A DNA stretch of 64,000 nt, taken from NCBI RefSeq assembly GCF_003008615.1, contig NZ_CP027657.1, positions 3,658,001-3,722,000 on the forward strand. The letters run 5' to 3'. Both the position numbers and the translations under genes were made by a program. Position 1 is the stretch's first letter. Every line of letters starts with the position of its first letter. The notes below the pieces were generated by a model. That model did no database searches, was not told where the DNA came from, and was given only the letters and a program-made list of their open reading frames with translations. This stretch comes from Pseudomonas mendocina. Lineage in GTDB: Bacteria; Pseudomonadota; Gammaproteobacteria; Pseudomonadales; Pseudomonadaceae. This document shows, piece after piece, positions 1 to 8,882 of the stretch.

Positions 1-785
1 AAGCCACCCCCGGAACTGCTCTGATCACTGGTGCCTCGACCGGCATCGGTGCCACCTATGCCGAACGCCTGGCTCGGCGTGGTTACGACTTGCTGCTGGT
101 GGCGCGTGATGCCCAGCGCCTCAATGCACTGGCCGAGCGCCTGCGCAGCGAATACGGTGTCGAGGTCGAAGTGATGCCGGCCGACCTGACGCGCAAGACG
201 GACGTACTCCAGGTGGAGCAGCGCTTGCGTGAGGACGCGACCATCGCGCTGTTGGTCAACAACGCCGGTGTTGCCATGAACGGCCCGCTGGCAGCAGCCG
301 ATCTGGATCAGGCCGAGACCATGATTCAGCTCAACGTGGTTGCCCTGACCCGCCTGGCGGCGGCTGCAGCGGCGAATTTCTCTGCTGCCGGACGTGGCGG
401 CATCATCAACCTGGGTTCGGTGGTGGCGCTGGCGCCGGAAATGTTCAACGCCGTATACAGCGCCACCAAGGCTTACGTGCTGAGCCTGACCCAGACCCTG
501 GCTGGCGAATTGCGTGGCAGCGGCGTGCAGTTGCAGGCGGTGATGCCGGGCGTGACCCGCACCGAGATCTGGGAGCGCAGCGGCACCGATGCCTCGGCGC
601 TGCCACCGTCGATGATCATGGAGGTGGGCGAGATGGTCGATGCGGCGCTGGCCGGCTTCGATCAGCAGGAACTGGTGACCATTCCGTCTCTGCCCGATGC
701 TGCCGATTGGGATGCCTTCGTCAAGGCACGCGGTGTACTCGGCCCGAACCTGTCGCGTAACCAGGCAGCTGCGCGTTACAAGTGA
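1..785 (+). CDS. SDR-family NAD(P)-dependent oxidoreductase (5' end outside window)
   Basis: This is a short-chain dehydrogenase/reductase of the FabG-like classical type; its substrate cannot be told. The reading frame is open from base 3, so the start codon lies upstream of the window. The Rossmann glycine motif TGASTGIG is read just inside the edge, followed by VNNAGVA, which is the structural NNAG motif, and the catalytic YSATK (YxxxK) near base 455. A conserved serine region (INLGSVVALAP) precedes the tyrosine. The length is about 260 residues if only a few residues are missing, which is normal for the family. The stop is TGA and a repeat-filled gap follows. Confidence 0.9.
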   Translation, partial: ATPGTALITGASTGIGATYAERLARRGYDLLLVARDAQRLNALAERLRSEYGVEVEVMPADLTRKTDVLQVEQRLREDATIALLVNNAGVAMNGPLAAADLDQAETMIQLNVVALTRLAAAAAANFSAAGRGGIINLGSVVALAPEMFNAVYSATKAYVLSLTQTLAGELRGSGVQLQAVMPGVTRTEIWERSGTDASALPPSMIMEVGEMVDAALAGFDQQELVTIPSLPDAADWDAFVKARGVLGPNLSRNQAAARYK

Positions 786-804
786 CGCTGGTCGGCATGT
801 GGCT

Positions 805-909
805 GTAGGGTGCGCTGCGCGCACCGGGTGTGGTTCGCGGTCTTGAACAGCTCGACTGCTGCGCGTTTCGTTGAACCTGAGCGACCCCGGTGCGCACAGC
901 GCACCCTAC
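805..909. repeat. Inverted pair of TAGGGTGCGC-family palindromic repeats
   Basis: Two 21-bp units at 805-825 and 889-909 are reverse complements of each other with one mismatch. Each unit is itself a partial palindrome of the form TAGGGTGCGC followed by a short spacer and GCGCACC. The pair fills the gap between the convergent SDR and TetR genes and could fold as a large hairpin. Other copies lie near 4874, 23205, 25394, 29398 and 51339. Confidence 0.85.
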
Positions 910-930
910 GCAACTGTCAGGCGTCAGTCG

Positions 931-1497
931 TTACGGCTTCTGCGCCTGCTCTATCAGCAGGCGGCGGGTCGTTTTCAGCAAACGGTCGGACAGCTCCGGA
1001 TCCTTGACGCTGCGCGACAGCAGCAGGGCGCCGACCATGGCCGAGAGCATCAGCACGCTTTCGTCTTCCGCATCCTCGCCTTCCAGGTTTTTCTCGATCA
1101 GCGCCAGGCGATTGCGCACCATCGCATCGGTAGTGGCGCTGGGTTCGCCACGTTGGCCCAGTTCTGCGGACATGGTCGGCAACGGGCAGCCGGCGCCAGG
1201 ATTGGTGCGATGCAGGTCGGACAGGTAGCGTTGGATGAACAGCTGCAACGGTGATTCGGCGCCTTCCAGCGCTTCGGCCGTGCTGCTTTCCAGCGTCTGC
1301 ACGGCATGTTGCAGGGCAGTTTCCACCAGATCGTCCTTGGACTTGAAGTGGGCATAGAAGCCGCCATGGGTCAGGCCCAGGGCCTTCATCAGCGGCTGCA
1401 GGCCGGTGGCACCGACGCCATCGCGGCGAAAGCGCAGGGCGGCTTCTTCGATGATGCGTTGATGGGTCTTGGCCTTGTGGTCTTCCGAATAGCGCAT
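931..1497 (-). CDS. TetR/AcrR-family transcriptional regulator
   Basis: This is a 188-residue one-component repressor. The N-terminal helix-turn-helix is clear: RIIEEAALRFRRDGVGATGL, then MKALGLTHGGFYAHFKSKDDL, which carries the typical GFYxHFxSKxxL recognition-helix ending. The C-terminal half is a divergent ligand-binding domain whose effector is unknown. The gene sits 29 bp downstream of a thioesterase on the same strand. It therefore probably shares that gene's promoter and regulates the divergent thioesterase/MFS promoter near 2112-2150. That assignment is inference from position. Confidence 0.9.
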   Translation of the reverse strand: MRYSEDHKAKTHQRIIEEAALRFRRDGVGATGLQPLMKALGLTHGGFYAHFKSKDDLVETALQHAVQTLESSTAEALEGAESPLQLFIQRYLSDLHRTNPGAGCPLPTMSAELGQRGEPSATTDAMVRNRLALIEKNLEGEDAEDESVLMLSAMVGALLLSRSVKDPELSDRLLKTTRRLLIEQAQKP

Positions 1498-1526
1498 GGG
1501 CTTTCTCGTCTATCAGATGCTGGATG

Positions 1527-2096
1527 TCATCTTACACCTGCGTCGATGTTCTGGCGCGGGGCGTTCATGTCCAGGATCAGGCAGGTGGTGGAGGCAACGG
1601 CGTAGAGACGCTCGTCGACGTCATACAGACGACCTTCGGCCAATGCAGTGGAGCGACCGAGGTGGATGATCCGGCCCTCGGCGCGTACCGGGCCGGCTTC
1701 ACTGCGTAGCGCGCGGATGTAGCTCACCCGCAGGTCGGCAGTGGTGTAACCCTGGCCGGGTTTGAGCAAGGTGTGCACGGCGCAGCCCATGCAGGAGTCG
1801 AGCAGGGTGGCGATGTAACCACCGTGCACGCTGCCCAGTGGGTTGTAGTGGCGCTGGTCGGGGGCGCCCTGGAAGACGAACAGGCCGCTGGCCCATTGCA
1901 CCGGGGTGAAATCGAGTACGGCGTTGATCGGTGGTGAGGGCAGGTCGCCACGGCCGATGCCGTCGAAGAAATCCATCGGCGTCATGGCGGCTACTTCCGC
2001 CAGGCTGAGGGTGCCGGGTGCGGCGAGCTGGTTGCGCACCGCCTGTTCTTCGGCAATCCAGGCGGCGAGGCGGGCATCTCGAGATAAGGCGGTCAT
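1527..2096 (-). CDS. PaaI-family hotdog-fold acyl-CoA thioesterase
   Basis: This is a probable acyl-CoA thioesterase of the PaaI/YbgC hotdog superfamily (189 residues). The hallmark is SVHGGYIATLLDSCMG, the HGGxxxxxxD signature in which the aspartate acts in thioester hydrolysis. An upstream ATG would add MPGAR, but those codons contain the ribosome-binding site AGGAG, so the start was placed at MTALSRD. It is the first gene of a two-gene unit with the downstream TetR regulator and is divergent from an MFS exporter. The substrate is unknown; a small aromatic or short-chain acyl-CoA is typical of the family. Confidence 0.85.
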   Translation of the reverse strand: MTALSRDARLAAWIAEEQAVRNQLAAPGTLSLAEVAAMTPMDFFDGIGRGDLPSPPINAVLDFTPVQWASGLFVFQGAPDQRHYNPLGSVHGGYIATLLDSCMGCAVHTLLKPGQGYTTADLRVSYIRALRSEAGPVRAEGRIIHLGRSTALAEGRLYDVDERLYAVASTTCLILDMNAPRQNIDAGVR

Positions 2097-2111
2097 GCGG
2101 GCTCCTGGCAA

Positions 2112-2150
2112 ATATTATGGACGACATTCAATGTTTCATATTATGGTCGA
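2112..2150. promoter_or_regulatory. Candidate operator: direct repeat plus palindrome in divergent promoter
   Basis: The 95-bp gap between the divergent thioesterase and MFS genes is AT-rich against its surroundings. It holds a 13-bp direct repeat, ATATTATGGACGA at 2112 and ATATTATGGTCGA at 2138, with the 9-bp palindrome CATTCAATG (2125-2133) between the copies. This is a plausible binding site for the adjacent TetR regulator; binding itself is inferred. Confidence 0.5.
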
Positions 2151-2191
2151 AATATAAATAGCCGCCAGTCGTTGTCGATCGGAGTTCTGCC

Positions 2192-3391
2192 ATGCAGCCT
2201 TCCCGTGTTCTGTTGGTCATCCTGATGCTGCTCACCGCATTGGGTGAAACCTCCACGCAGTTACTGATTCCCGCGCTGGGAGAAATGGAGCTCGGACTGC
2301 ATGCCAAGCCTGGCAGCAGCCTGCTGGCGCTGTCGCTGTTCGTCGGTGCCTTTGGTCTTGGCCAGTTGCTGCTGGGGCCGCTGTCGGATCGGCTGGGACG
2401 GCGTCCGGTACTGCTCACCGGTTTGAGCCTTTATCTGCTGGCGACCCTGGGCATGCTGCTGGCGCCGAACATCGAGGTGCTGATCGGCATGCGTGTGCTG
2501 CAAGGGCTGGGGGCCTGCGCGGCACTGGTGCTGGCGCGGGCCATTGTGCGTGATGTGTGGCAGGAGCAGGCGGGTCCGGCCCTGGCGCTGACCGTGCTGG
2601 GCATGTTCGCGGCCATCGTGCTGTCGCCGGTGGTCGGTGGCCTGCTGACCCAGTACGGCGGCTGGCGCGCGCCACTGCTGGCGACTGTGGTGCTCGGTAG
2701 CCTGGCGTTGCTCTCCGTGTTCACCAGCTACCGCGAGAGCCATCTGCAGCGCGATCCCCAGGCTGGTCGGCTCAACGGCCTGTGGGCCAGTTACCGGCAG
2801 GTGTGGCCCAGTTGCCGTGCTCTGGCGCTGACCATCGCCTGCACGTACGGCTCGATGTTCGTCGTGGTGGCCGGCTCGTCCTCGGTGTACATCGGCCTGC
2901 TGGGGCTGAGTGCCGCGCAATACGGGCTGACCTTCGCCCTGATCGTTTCCGGCCTGCTCGGTGGTGCGTTATTCACCCTGCGCAATGTGCAGCGTCTGGG
3001 GCCGCAACGTGTGGTGGGTATCGGTGTGGCGCTGGTGCTGCTTGGGTCGCTGCTGACCCTGGCGCTCTACCTGCTGTTCGGCCTCTCGCTGCTGGGACTG
3101 TCGCTGCCGCAGGTGCTGGTGACGCTGGGTGGCGGTATGTTGCTGCCGGCCGCCGTGGCCGGTGCGGTGATTCCCAATCCGCAGCGCGCCGGATTGGCGG
3201 CAGGATTGATGGGCTTCTCGCAAATGGCGGGCGCCACCCTGGCTGGTCTGCTGCTGAGCGCGCTGCAGGATGGCTCTGCCTGGCCTATGGTTGCCTTGAA
3301 TGCGCTGTTCGCCGTGCTGGCGTTTCTGTTCTTCCACCTTCTGCGCACCCGCCCAGCCGTTACGGCTGCGGTGGCCGGCAAACTTCCCTGA
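2192..3391 (+). CDS. MFS transporter, Bcr/CflA-like drug exporter
   Basis: This is a 399-residue major facilitator protein with about 12 hydrophobic segments. The loop 2-3 motif GQLLLGPLSDRLGRRPVLL is the family signature (GxLxDRxGRR), and the length and start fit Bcr/CflA-type 12-TM drug:H+ antiporters. A GGAG ribosome-binding site precedes the ATG by about 7 bases. It is divergent from the thioesterase-TetR pair, which suggests TetR-controlled export of a compound that also feeds the thioesterase. The substrate is unknown. Confidence 0.88.
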   Translation: MQPSRVLLVILMLLTALGETSTQLLIPALGEMELGLHAKPGSSLLALSLFVGAFGLGQLLLGPLSDRLGRRPVLLTGLSLYLLATLGMLLAPNIEVLIGMRVLQGLGACAALVLARAIVRDVWQEQAGPALALTVLGMFAAIVLSPVVGGLLTQYGGWRAPLLATVVLGSLALLSVFTSYRESHLQRDPQAGRLNGLWASYRQVWPSCRALALTIACTYGSMFVVVAGSSSVYIGLLGLSAAQYGLTFALIVSGLLGGALFTLRNVQRLGPQRVVGIGVALVLLGSLLTLALYLLFGLSLLGLSLPQVLVTLGGGMLLPAAVAGAVIPNPQRAGLAAGLMGFSQMAGATLAGLLLSALQDGSAWPMVALNALFAVLAFLFFHLLRTRPAVTAAVAGKLP

Positions 3392-3406
3392 TTCGAGGAC
3401 AAAGCA

Positions 3407-4807
3407 ATGAGCAGCTATGACGTGGTCATCATCGGCGCCGGCCCTGGCGGTTACAACGCCGCGATTCGTGCCGGCCAATTGGGTCTCAAGGTGGCCTGTG
3501 TGGAAGGGCGCGAAACGCTGGGCGGCACCTGTCTGAACGTCGGCTGCATGCCGTCCAAGGCCTTGTTGCATGCCTCCGAACTCTACGAGGCGGCGGCCGA
3601 TGGCGAGCTCAGTGCATTGGGCGTTGAGGTCACCCCGACGCTCAACCTGGTGCAGATGATGAAGCAGAAGGCCGACAGCGTCGAAGCGCTGACCAAGGGC
3701 GTGGAGTTCCTGTTTCGCAAGAACAAGGTGGAGTGGGTCAAGGGCTGGGGACGTATCGATGGCCCTGGGCGGGTGCAGGTCAAGCTGAGCGAGGGCGGCG
3801 AGCGCGTGCTGGAGACGAAGAACATCGTCATCGCTACTGGCTCCGAGCCGACGCCGTTGCCAGGTGTGACCATCGACAATGCACGCATTCTCGACTCCAC
3901 CGGCGCGCTGTCGCTGGCGGAGGTGCCCAAGCATCTGGTGGTGATCGGTGCGGGTGTGATCGGCCTGGAACTGGGCTCGGTATGGCGCCGTCTGGGCAGT
4001 CAGGTCACCGTGGTGGAATACCTCGACCGCATCTGCCCAGGCCTGGACGGCGAGACCGCCAAGACCTTGCAGCGTACCCTGAGCAAACAGGGTATGAGCT
4101 TCAAGCTCGGCACCAAGGTCACCGGCGCCAAGGCTGGCAAGTCAGGCGTCAGCCTGAACCTGGAGGCGGCAGCCGGTGGCGCGGCGCAAACCCTGGAAGC
4201 CGATTACGTGCTGGTGGCCATTGGCAGGCGGCCCTACACCAAAGACCTCGGCCTGGAGAGCGTCGGCCTGAATACCGACAAGCGCGGCATGCTCGGCAAT
4301 GACAAGCACCAGAGCGGCGTGCCCGGTGTGTGGGTGATCGGCGACGTCACTTCCGGGCCGATGCTCGCGCACAAGGCCGAAGATGAGGCCGTGGCCTGCA
4401 TCGAACGCATCGCCGGGCATGCGGCGGAGGTCAACTACGGGGTGATTCCCGGCGTGATCTACACCCGTCCGGAGGTGGCCAGCGTCGGCAAGGGCGAGGA
4501 GGAACTGAAGGCCGAAGGCCGTGCCTACAAGGTCGGCAAGTTTCCCTTCACCGCCAACAGCCGGGCGAAGATCAACCACGAGACCGAAGGTTTCGTGAAG
4601 ATTCTCGCCGACGCCAATACCGACCAGATTCTCGGCGTGCACATGATCGGCCCGAGCGTGGGCGAGTTGATCGGCGAGTACTGCGTGGCCATGGAGTTCT
4701 CCGCCTCGGCCGAGGACATCGCGCTGACCTGCCACCCACACCCGACCCGCTCGGAAGCAGGGCGTCAGGCGGCAATGGGCGTGCATGGCTGGACGATGCA
4801 GGCCTGA
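3407..4807 (+). CDS. lpd: Dihydrolipoyl dehydrogenase
   Basis: This is the E3 flavoprotein that reoxidises dihydrolipoamide with NAD+ in 2-oxoacid dehydrogenase or glycine cleavage complexes. The FAD motif GAGPGGY lies near the N-terminus and the redox disulfide is GGTCLNVGC (C42 and C47). A second Rossmann motif ([12 protein letters not shown]) binds NAD, and the C-terminal HPHPTRSE carries the catalytic His. At 466 residues it is full length. It is a stand-alone gene without E1/E2 partners, resembling the extra Lpd3 isozyme of pseudomonads rather than LpdG/LpdV. The isozyme call is recalled and uncertain. It starts 16 bp after the MFS stop and may be cotranscribed with it. Confidence 0.93.
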   Translation: MSSYDVVIIGAGPGGYNAAIRAGQLGLKVACVEGRETLGGTCLNVGCMPSKALLHASELYEAAADGELSALGVEVTPTLNLVQMMKQKADSVEALTKGVEFLFRKNKVEWVKGWGRIDGPGRVQVKLSEGGERVLETKNIVIATGSEPTPLPGVTIDNARILDSTGALSLAEVPKHLVVIGAGVIGLELGSVWRRLGSQVTVVEYLDRICPGLDGETAKTLQRTLSKQGMSFKLGTKVTGAKAGKSGVSLNLEAAAGGAAQTLEADYVLVAIGRRPYTKDLGLESVGLNTDKRGMLGNDKHQSGVPGVWVIGDVTSGPMLAHKAEDEAVACIERIAGHAAEVNYGVIPGVIYTRPEVASVGKGEEELKAEGRAYKVGKFPFTANSRAKINHETEGFVKILADANTDQILGVHMIGPSVGELIGEYCVAMEFSASAEDIALTCHPHPTRSEAGRQAAMGVHGWTMQA

Positions 4808-4899
4808 AAACGGGGCGGCGTGCGCGGGGCCGTCCATGAGCACCGGGCGTTAGCCTGATGGCGCCGTTGCATCGGTGCGCGCGGCGCACCCAACGGGAG

Positions 4900-4932
4900 G
4901 CGCATAGCCCGGATGTAATCCGGGCTATGCGC
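4900..4932. terminator. 15-bp perfect hairpin between convergent lpd and DUF5064 genes
   Basis: The arms GCGCATAGCCCGGAT and ATCCGGGCTATGCGC flank a 3-base loop, with no strong U-run. It directly follows a solo TAGGGTGCGC-family unit (4874-4894) and belongs to the GTAGCCCGGAT repeat type, also seen near 6357 and 34513. Its place between convergent stop codons fits bidirectional termination or 3'-end protection. Confidence 0.6.
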
Positions 4933-4936
4933 GGCG

Positions 4937-5305
4937 TCAGAGCACGTGATCGAGGTTTACCGGTTCGCCGGGTTTGGCGTGCAGCTTGGCGCGGATGTCG
5001 GCGAATACCTTGTCGTACTCTTCGTGTCCGCGCATTACCGGGCTGGCATTGAGCGGCAGGCCATGGCGCGCAGCCACGCGGGTGGCGACGCTGGCGAAGT
5101 TGAAGGCGACGTCGCGGTGCAGTTCGAACTCTTCGTCGAAGTGTTTCCCGCGCACTTCACCGGCCAGGCGCATATGCAGCATCGGCCCCTGTTGTGGATC
5201 CTGGCGTACCTCGTAGTAGAAGTCGACCGAAAACGGCGGTACCTGGCGCAGGTGTTCGGGGCGGTCGAGGTTATCGCGGTGTATATGACCTGGGGTGAAC
5301 ATCAT
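4937..5305 (-). CDS. DUF5064-family protein, arc operon tail
   Basis: This is a 122-residue soluble protein resembling the Pseudomonas DUF5064 family, of unknown function. It has no signal peptide or transmembrane segment. It is rich in charged residues and has a beta-strand-like core (FSVDFYYEVRQDP, MLHMRLAGEVRGKHFDEEFELH). The start lies 8 bp after the arcC stop, so it is almost certainly cotranscribed with arcDABC. Two adjacent ATG codons both suit the GAGGG ribosome-binding site; the second would shorten the protein by one residue. Context suggests an accessory role in anaerobic arginine use, which is not shown by the sequence. Confidence 0.75.
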   Translation of the reverse strand: MMFTPGHIHRDNLDRPEHLRQVPPFSVDFYYEVRQDPQQGPMLHMRLAGEVRGKHFDEEFELHRDVAFNFASVATRVAARHGLPLNASPVMRGHEEYDKVFADIRAKLHAKPGEPVNLDHVL

Positions 5306-5313
5306 CGAAGCCC

Positions 5314-6240
5314 TCAGCGATAGACGATGCCGTTGCAGTCCACCGTGACGCGTGTCCCGGAGGTGCCCTGAACGATGGCCTCGATGTTTTCCAGCGAGCC
5401 GATCACTGCGCTGTTGCCGGTATTGCGCGCGAACTCGCAGGCAGCCTGCACCTTGGGCCCCATGGAACCTGCAGCGAAGCCCAGTTTCTCGATTTCATCG
5501 GGATGGGCCTCGGCGATGGATTTCTGCGTCGGCTTGCCCCAGTCCACGTAGGCGGCGTCGACATCGGTGGCGATAACCAGCAGATCCGCATTGAGCTGTT
5601 CGGCCAATAGCGCCGAGCACAGATCCTTGTCGATCACTGCTTCGACACCGCGCAGCTGGTTGCCGTCGTACATCGTCGGGATGCCGCCGCCGCCAGCGCA
5701 GATCACCACGCTGCCCTTTTCCAGCAGCCATTTGATCGGGCGGATTTCGAAGATGCGCTGCGGCCGTGGGCTGGCCACCACGCGGCGGAACTTGTCGCCG
5801 TCCGGGGCGATGTTCCAGCCTTTCTCGGCGGCCAGGCGCTCGGCCTCTGCCTTGGTGTAGACGGGGCCGATGGGCTTGCTCGGTTTCTGGAATGCCGGGT
5901 CGGCGCTGTCCACTTCCACCTGGGTCAGCAGGGTGGCGAAGGGCACTTCGAAGGGCAGCAGGTTGCCCAGTTCCTGTTCGATCATGTAGCCGATCATGCC
6001 TTCGGTTTCGGCGCCGAGTACGTCCAGCGGGTAGGGGTTGGCGGCGTCGTAGGCGTTGCCTTGCAGGGCCAGCAGACCGACCTGCGGGCCGTTGCCATGG
6101 GCGATCACCAGCTCGTTGCCGGGTGCCGCCTTGGCGATCTGCTGACAGGCGACGCGCACGTTGTCACGCTGGTTTTCCGCGGTCATGGCTTCGCCGCGAC
6201 GAAGCAGGGCGTTACCGCCCAGAGCGATTACGAGTCGCAT
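5314..6240 (-). CDS. arcC: Carbamate kinase
   Basis: This is the last enzyme of the arginine deiminase pathway, making ATP from carbamoyl phosphate and ADP in the cytoplasm. The 308-residue protein begins [16 protein letters not shown], the amino-acid-kinase phosphate-binding loop, and contains the conserved [11 protein letters not shown] segment and [18 protein letters not shown] longer frame exists upstream, but AAGGAGG sits 6 bases before this ATG, and the extension would run through palindromic repeats. It is separated from arcB by about 300 bp of repeat DNA, unlike a tightly packed operon. Confidence 0.97.
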   Translation of the reverse strand: MRLVIALGGNALLRRGEAMTAENQRDNVRVACQQIAKAAPGNELVIAHGNGPQVGLLALQGNAYDAANPYPLDVLGAETEGMIGYMIEQELGNLLPFEVPFATLLTQVEVDSADPAFQKPSKPIGPVYTKAEAERLAAEKGWNIAPDGDKFRRVVASPRPQRIFEIRPIKWLLEKGSVVICAGGGGIPTMYDGNQLRGVEAVIDKDLCSALLAEQLNADLLVIATDVDAAYVDWGKPTQKSIAEAHPDEIEKLGFAAGSMGPKVQAACEFARNTGNSAVIGSLENIEAIVQGTSGTRVTVDCNGIVYR

Positions 6241-6317
6241 GGTGTCCTCCTTGTCGTTCGGGTTGAATCCGGGGCGTGGTCTGTGCTCGGCGTCGCCGGC
6301 CAGACCCTCTCCCCCGG

Positions 6318-6373
6318 CCCCTCTCCCATTAATGGGAGAGGGGAAACAAGCCCATCCCCGGATTGCATCCGGG
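6318..6373. repeat. Two palindromic repeats in the arcB-arcC gap
   Basis: A perfect palindrome with 13-bp arms and no loop (CCCCTCTCCCATT and its complement, 6318-6343) is followed by CCCGGAT-TGC-ATCCGGG (6357-6373). The first matches the CCCCTCTCCC hairpin at 29328; the second matches the GTAGCCCGGAT type at 4900. They lie in the transcribed leader of arcC and could attenuate or stabilise the mRNA. Confidence 0.8.
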
Positions 6374-6385
6374 CTACGTGTGGTC

Positions 6386-6539
6386 AGAACCGGCTTAAAG
6401 TCTTGTGAGCTAGAGCAATGCAAGGCAAAAACAGGGAGGAACGGTCGGAGTCGCGGGCGACTGTACTTTTGTACATGAGCATTCCGATCCTGTTTTTAAC
6501 GCAGCAGTGCCGACGCGCAGCAGACTTTCGGTCGGTTCT
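6386..6539. repeat. 154-bp element with terminal inverted repeats (copy A)
   Basis: The ends AGAACCGGCTTAAAGTCT (6386-6403) and AGACTTTCGGTCGGTTCT (6522-6539) are inverted repeats with 15 of 18 positions matching. Inside lies a second symmetric pair, GGCAAAAACAGG and CCTGTTTTTAACG. The element matches the one at 23003-23144 in reverse orientation over nearly its full length. No coding capacity was seen. Its right end overlaps the arcB stop codon. It looks like a non-autonomous, MITE-like or REP-derived element. Confidence 0.8.
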
Positions 6540-7549
6540 CAGATATCCGCGAGGGTCGCGACCAATATCGCCTTGATGGTGTGCATGCGGTTTTCCGCTT
6601 GCTCGAAGGCGATGTTCCAGGGCGACTCGAAGACGTCTTCGGTAACCTCGATGCCGTTCTTAAGATCCGGATACTGCTCGGCGATCTGCTTGCCGACCTT
6701 GGTTTCGCTGTTGTGGAAGGCGGGCAGGCAGTGCATGAATTTCACCCGTGGGTTGCCGGCGGCCTTCATGATCTCGGCGTTGACCTGATAGGGCAGCAGT
6801 TCCTTGATGCGTTCGCCCCAGGCTTCCACCGGCTCACCCATCGATACCCATACGTCGGTGTGGACGAAGTCCACGCCCTTGACCGCTTCCTTCGGGTCTT
6901 CGGTCAACAGGATGCGGGCACCGCTTTCTTCGGCGAATTTCTTGCAGGCGGCGACATGGTCATCGTGCGGCCAGAGCGCCTTGGGCGCGGCGATGCGTAC
7001 GTCCATGCCGAGCTTGGCGCCGATCAGCAGCAGCGAGTTGCCCATGTTGTTGCGCGCGTCACCGAGGTAGGCGTAGGAAATGTCGTGCAGTGGCTTGTCG
7101 CTGTGCTCACGCATGGTCAGCACGTCGGCGAGCATCTGCGTGGGGTGGTACTCGTCGGTCAGACCGTTGAACACCGGCACGCCGGCATAGGTGGCCAGTT
7201 CCTCGACGATCTCCTGCTTGAAGCCGCGGTACTCGATGGCGTCGTACATGCGCCCGAGCACGCGAGCGGTGTCCTTCATGCTTTCCTTGTGGCCGATCTG
7301 CGAGGAGTTGGGGTCGATGTAGGTGACGTTGGCGCCCTGGTCGTAGGCCGCCACTTCGAAGGCGCAGCGGGTGCGGGTCGAGGTCTTCTCGAAGATCAGC
7401 GCGATGTTCTTGCGGGTCAGGTGCTGCTGCTCCGTGCCGGTGTACTTGGCGCGCTTCAGATCGCGCGACAGGTCGAGGAGGTAACGCAGCTCGCGAGTGC
7501 TGTGGTGCATCAGGCTGAGCAGGTTGCGGTTGTGCATGTTGAAAGCCAT
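6539..7549 (-). CDS. arcB: Ornithine carbamoyltransferase, catabolic
   Basis: This enzyme converts citrulline and phosphate to ornithine and carbamoyl phosphate. The 336-residue protein has the carbamoyl-phosphate motif [12 protein letters not shown] and the ornithine-side motif MHCLPAFHN. An AAGGAG ribosome-binding site precedes the ATG. Its place between arcA and arcC identifies it as the catabolic ArcB rather than anabolic ArgF. The TGA stop is also the first bases of the 154-bp inverted-repeat element downstream, so the element abuts the coding sequence without any gap. Confidence 0.97.
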   Translation of the reverse strand: MAFNMHNRNLLSLMHHSTRELRYLLDLSRDLKRAKYTGTEQQHLTRKNIALIFEKTSTRTRCAFEVAAYDQGANVTYIDPNSSQIGHKESMKDTARVLGRMYDAIEYRGFKQEIVEELATYAGVPVFNGLTDEYHPTQMLADVLTMREHSDKPLHDISYAYLGDARNNMGNSLLLIGAKLGMDVRIAAPKALWPHDDHVAACKKFAEESGARILLTEDPKEAVKGVDFVHTDVWVSMGEPVEAWGERIKELLPYQVNAEIMKAAGNPRVKFMHCLPAFHNSETKVGKQIAEQYPDLKNGIEVTEDVFESPWNIAFEQAENRMHTIKAILVATLADI

Positions 7550-7579
7550 GGTTCTTTCTCCTTTTAGGCAGTCGAAACG

Positions 7580-7604
7580 CCCCGGCGGCGGGTGGCTGCC
7601 GGGG
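7580..7604 (-). other. GC-rich stem-loop in arcA-arcB intergenic leader
   Basis: Read on the minus strand, CCCCGGCAGC and GCCGCCGGGG form a 10-bp stem with one mismatch around a 5-base loop. There is no U-run, so readthrough is expected. It may be an mRNA processing or stabilising structure between arcA and arcB. In P. aeruginosa the arc mRNA is known to be processed; the link here is inference. Confidence 0.5.
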
Positions 7605-7613
7605 CTGGCTGGA

Positions 7614-8864
7614 TCAGTAGTCGATGGGGTCGCGGATGATCGGGCAGGTCATGCAGTGACCACCGCCACGGCCGCGTCCCAGTTCGCTGGCGCTGATGGT
7701 GATGACCTCGACGCCGGCCTTGCGCAGCAAGGTGTTGGTGTAGGTGTTGCGGTCGTAGCCGATCACCACGCCGGGCTCCAGGCAGACCACGTTGTTGCCG
7801 TCGTCCCACTGCTCGCGCTCGGCCTCGTAGGCGTCGCCGCCGGTTTCCACCACGCGCAGTTTTTTCAGACCGAGGGATTCGGCGACCACGTCGACGAACG
7901 GCTTGTCCTCACGGCGCACGTCGATGCCGCCGGAGCGGCTTTCATCAGGGCGCAGGGTGAAGGGCACGATGGAGTTGGCCACTTCCGGGAAGATGGTTAC
8001 CAGGTCGCGGTCGCAGAAGCTGAACACGGTGTCCAGGTGCATGGCCGCGCGTGAACGGCCGAGTCCGGCGACGACCACCCGCTCGGCCGCCCCCTTGGCG
8101 AACAAGGCGCGTGCTACCTGGCCGATGGCCTGGTGCGAGGTGCGTTCGCCCATGCCGATCAGTACGGTGCCATTGCCGATAGGCATCACGTCACCGCCTT
8201 CAAGCGTGGCGGCACCGTGATCCTTGTCCGGGTCGCCGTACCAGATCTCGAACTGCTCACCGGCAAAGTCTGGATGGAACTTGTAGATGGCGCTGGTCAG
8301 CAGGGTTTCCTGGCGGCGCGCCGGCCAGTACATGGGGTTGAGGGTGACGCCGCCGTAGATCCAGCAGGTGGTATCGCGGGTGAACTGGGTGTTGGGCAGC
8401 GGTGGGAAGATGAAGCTGGCCTCACCCAGGTAAGAATTGAACATCTTCGCGGCTTCGGAATCCTTGTGCCTAGCCAGATCCGCGCCGGACACACCACCGA
8501 TCAGGTATTCGGCGATGCGTCGTGCCTCCAGCCCCTCGATGAAATCGCGCACTTCACCGAGTAGGCCGAAGCCGACGCTGTCGGGCGTGATCTTGCGGTC
8601 GAGGATCCACTTCAGTGCCTCCGGGTTGCGCACCGTTTCCTCGAGCAGGTTGTGCATTTCCACCACTTCGATGCCGCGTTCGCGCATCTTGGTCATGAAG
8701 TCGAAATGGTCGCGTTTGGCCTGCGATACCCAGATCACGTCGTCGAACAGCAACTCGTCGCAGTTGGCTGGGGTCAGGCGCAGGTGGGCCAGGCCTGGAG
8801 AGCAGACCATCACCTTGTGCAGTTTGCCGGCTTCGGAATGAACGCCGAGGGCTTTCTTGCTCAT
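7614..8864 (-). CDS. arcA: Arginine deiminase
   Basis: This cytoplasmic enzyme hydrolyses arginine to citrulline and ammonia, the first step of the ATP-yielding arginine deiminase pathway. The protein has 416 residues against 418 in P. aeruginosa. The catalytic cysteine is in the C-terminal [10 protein letters not shown] motif (C404). Other family blocks are present: [17 protein letters not shown], with the aspartate that binds the guanidinium, and MHLDTVFSF, with the catalytic His. AAGGAG lies 6 bases before the ATG and the arcD stop is only 18 bp upstream. Confidence 0.98.
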   Translation of the reverse strand: MSKKALGVHSEAGKLHKVMVCSPGLAHLRLTPANCDELLFDDVIWVSQAKRDHFDFMTKMRERGIEVVEMHNLLEETVRNPEALKWILDRKITPDSVGFGLLGEVRDFIEGLEARRIAEYLIGGVSGADLARHKDSEAAKMFNSYLGEASFIFPPLPNTQFTRDTTCWIYGGVTLNPMYWPARRQETLLTSAIYKFHPDFAGEQFEIWYGDPDKDHGAATLEGGDVMPIGNGTVLIGMGERTSHQAIGQVARALFAKGAAERVVVAGLGRSRAAMHLDTVFSFCDRDLVTIFPEVANSIVPFTLRPDESRSGGIDVRREDKPFVDVVAESLGLKKLRVVETGGDAYEAEREQWDDGNNVVCLEPGVVIGYDRNTYTNTLLRKAGVEVITISASELGRGRGGGHCMTCPIIRDPIDY

Positions 8865-8882
8865 GTCGAACTCCTTCTCTGT

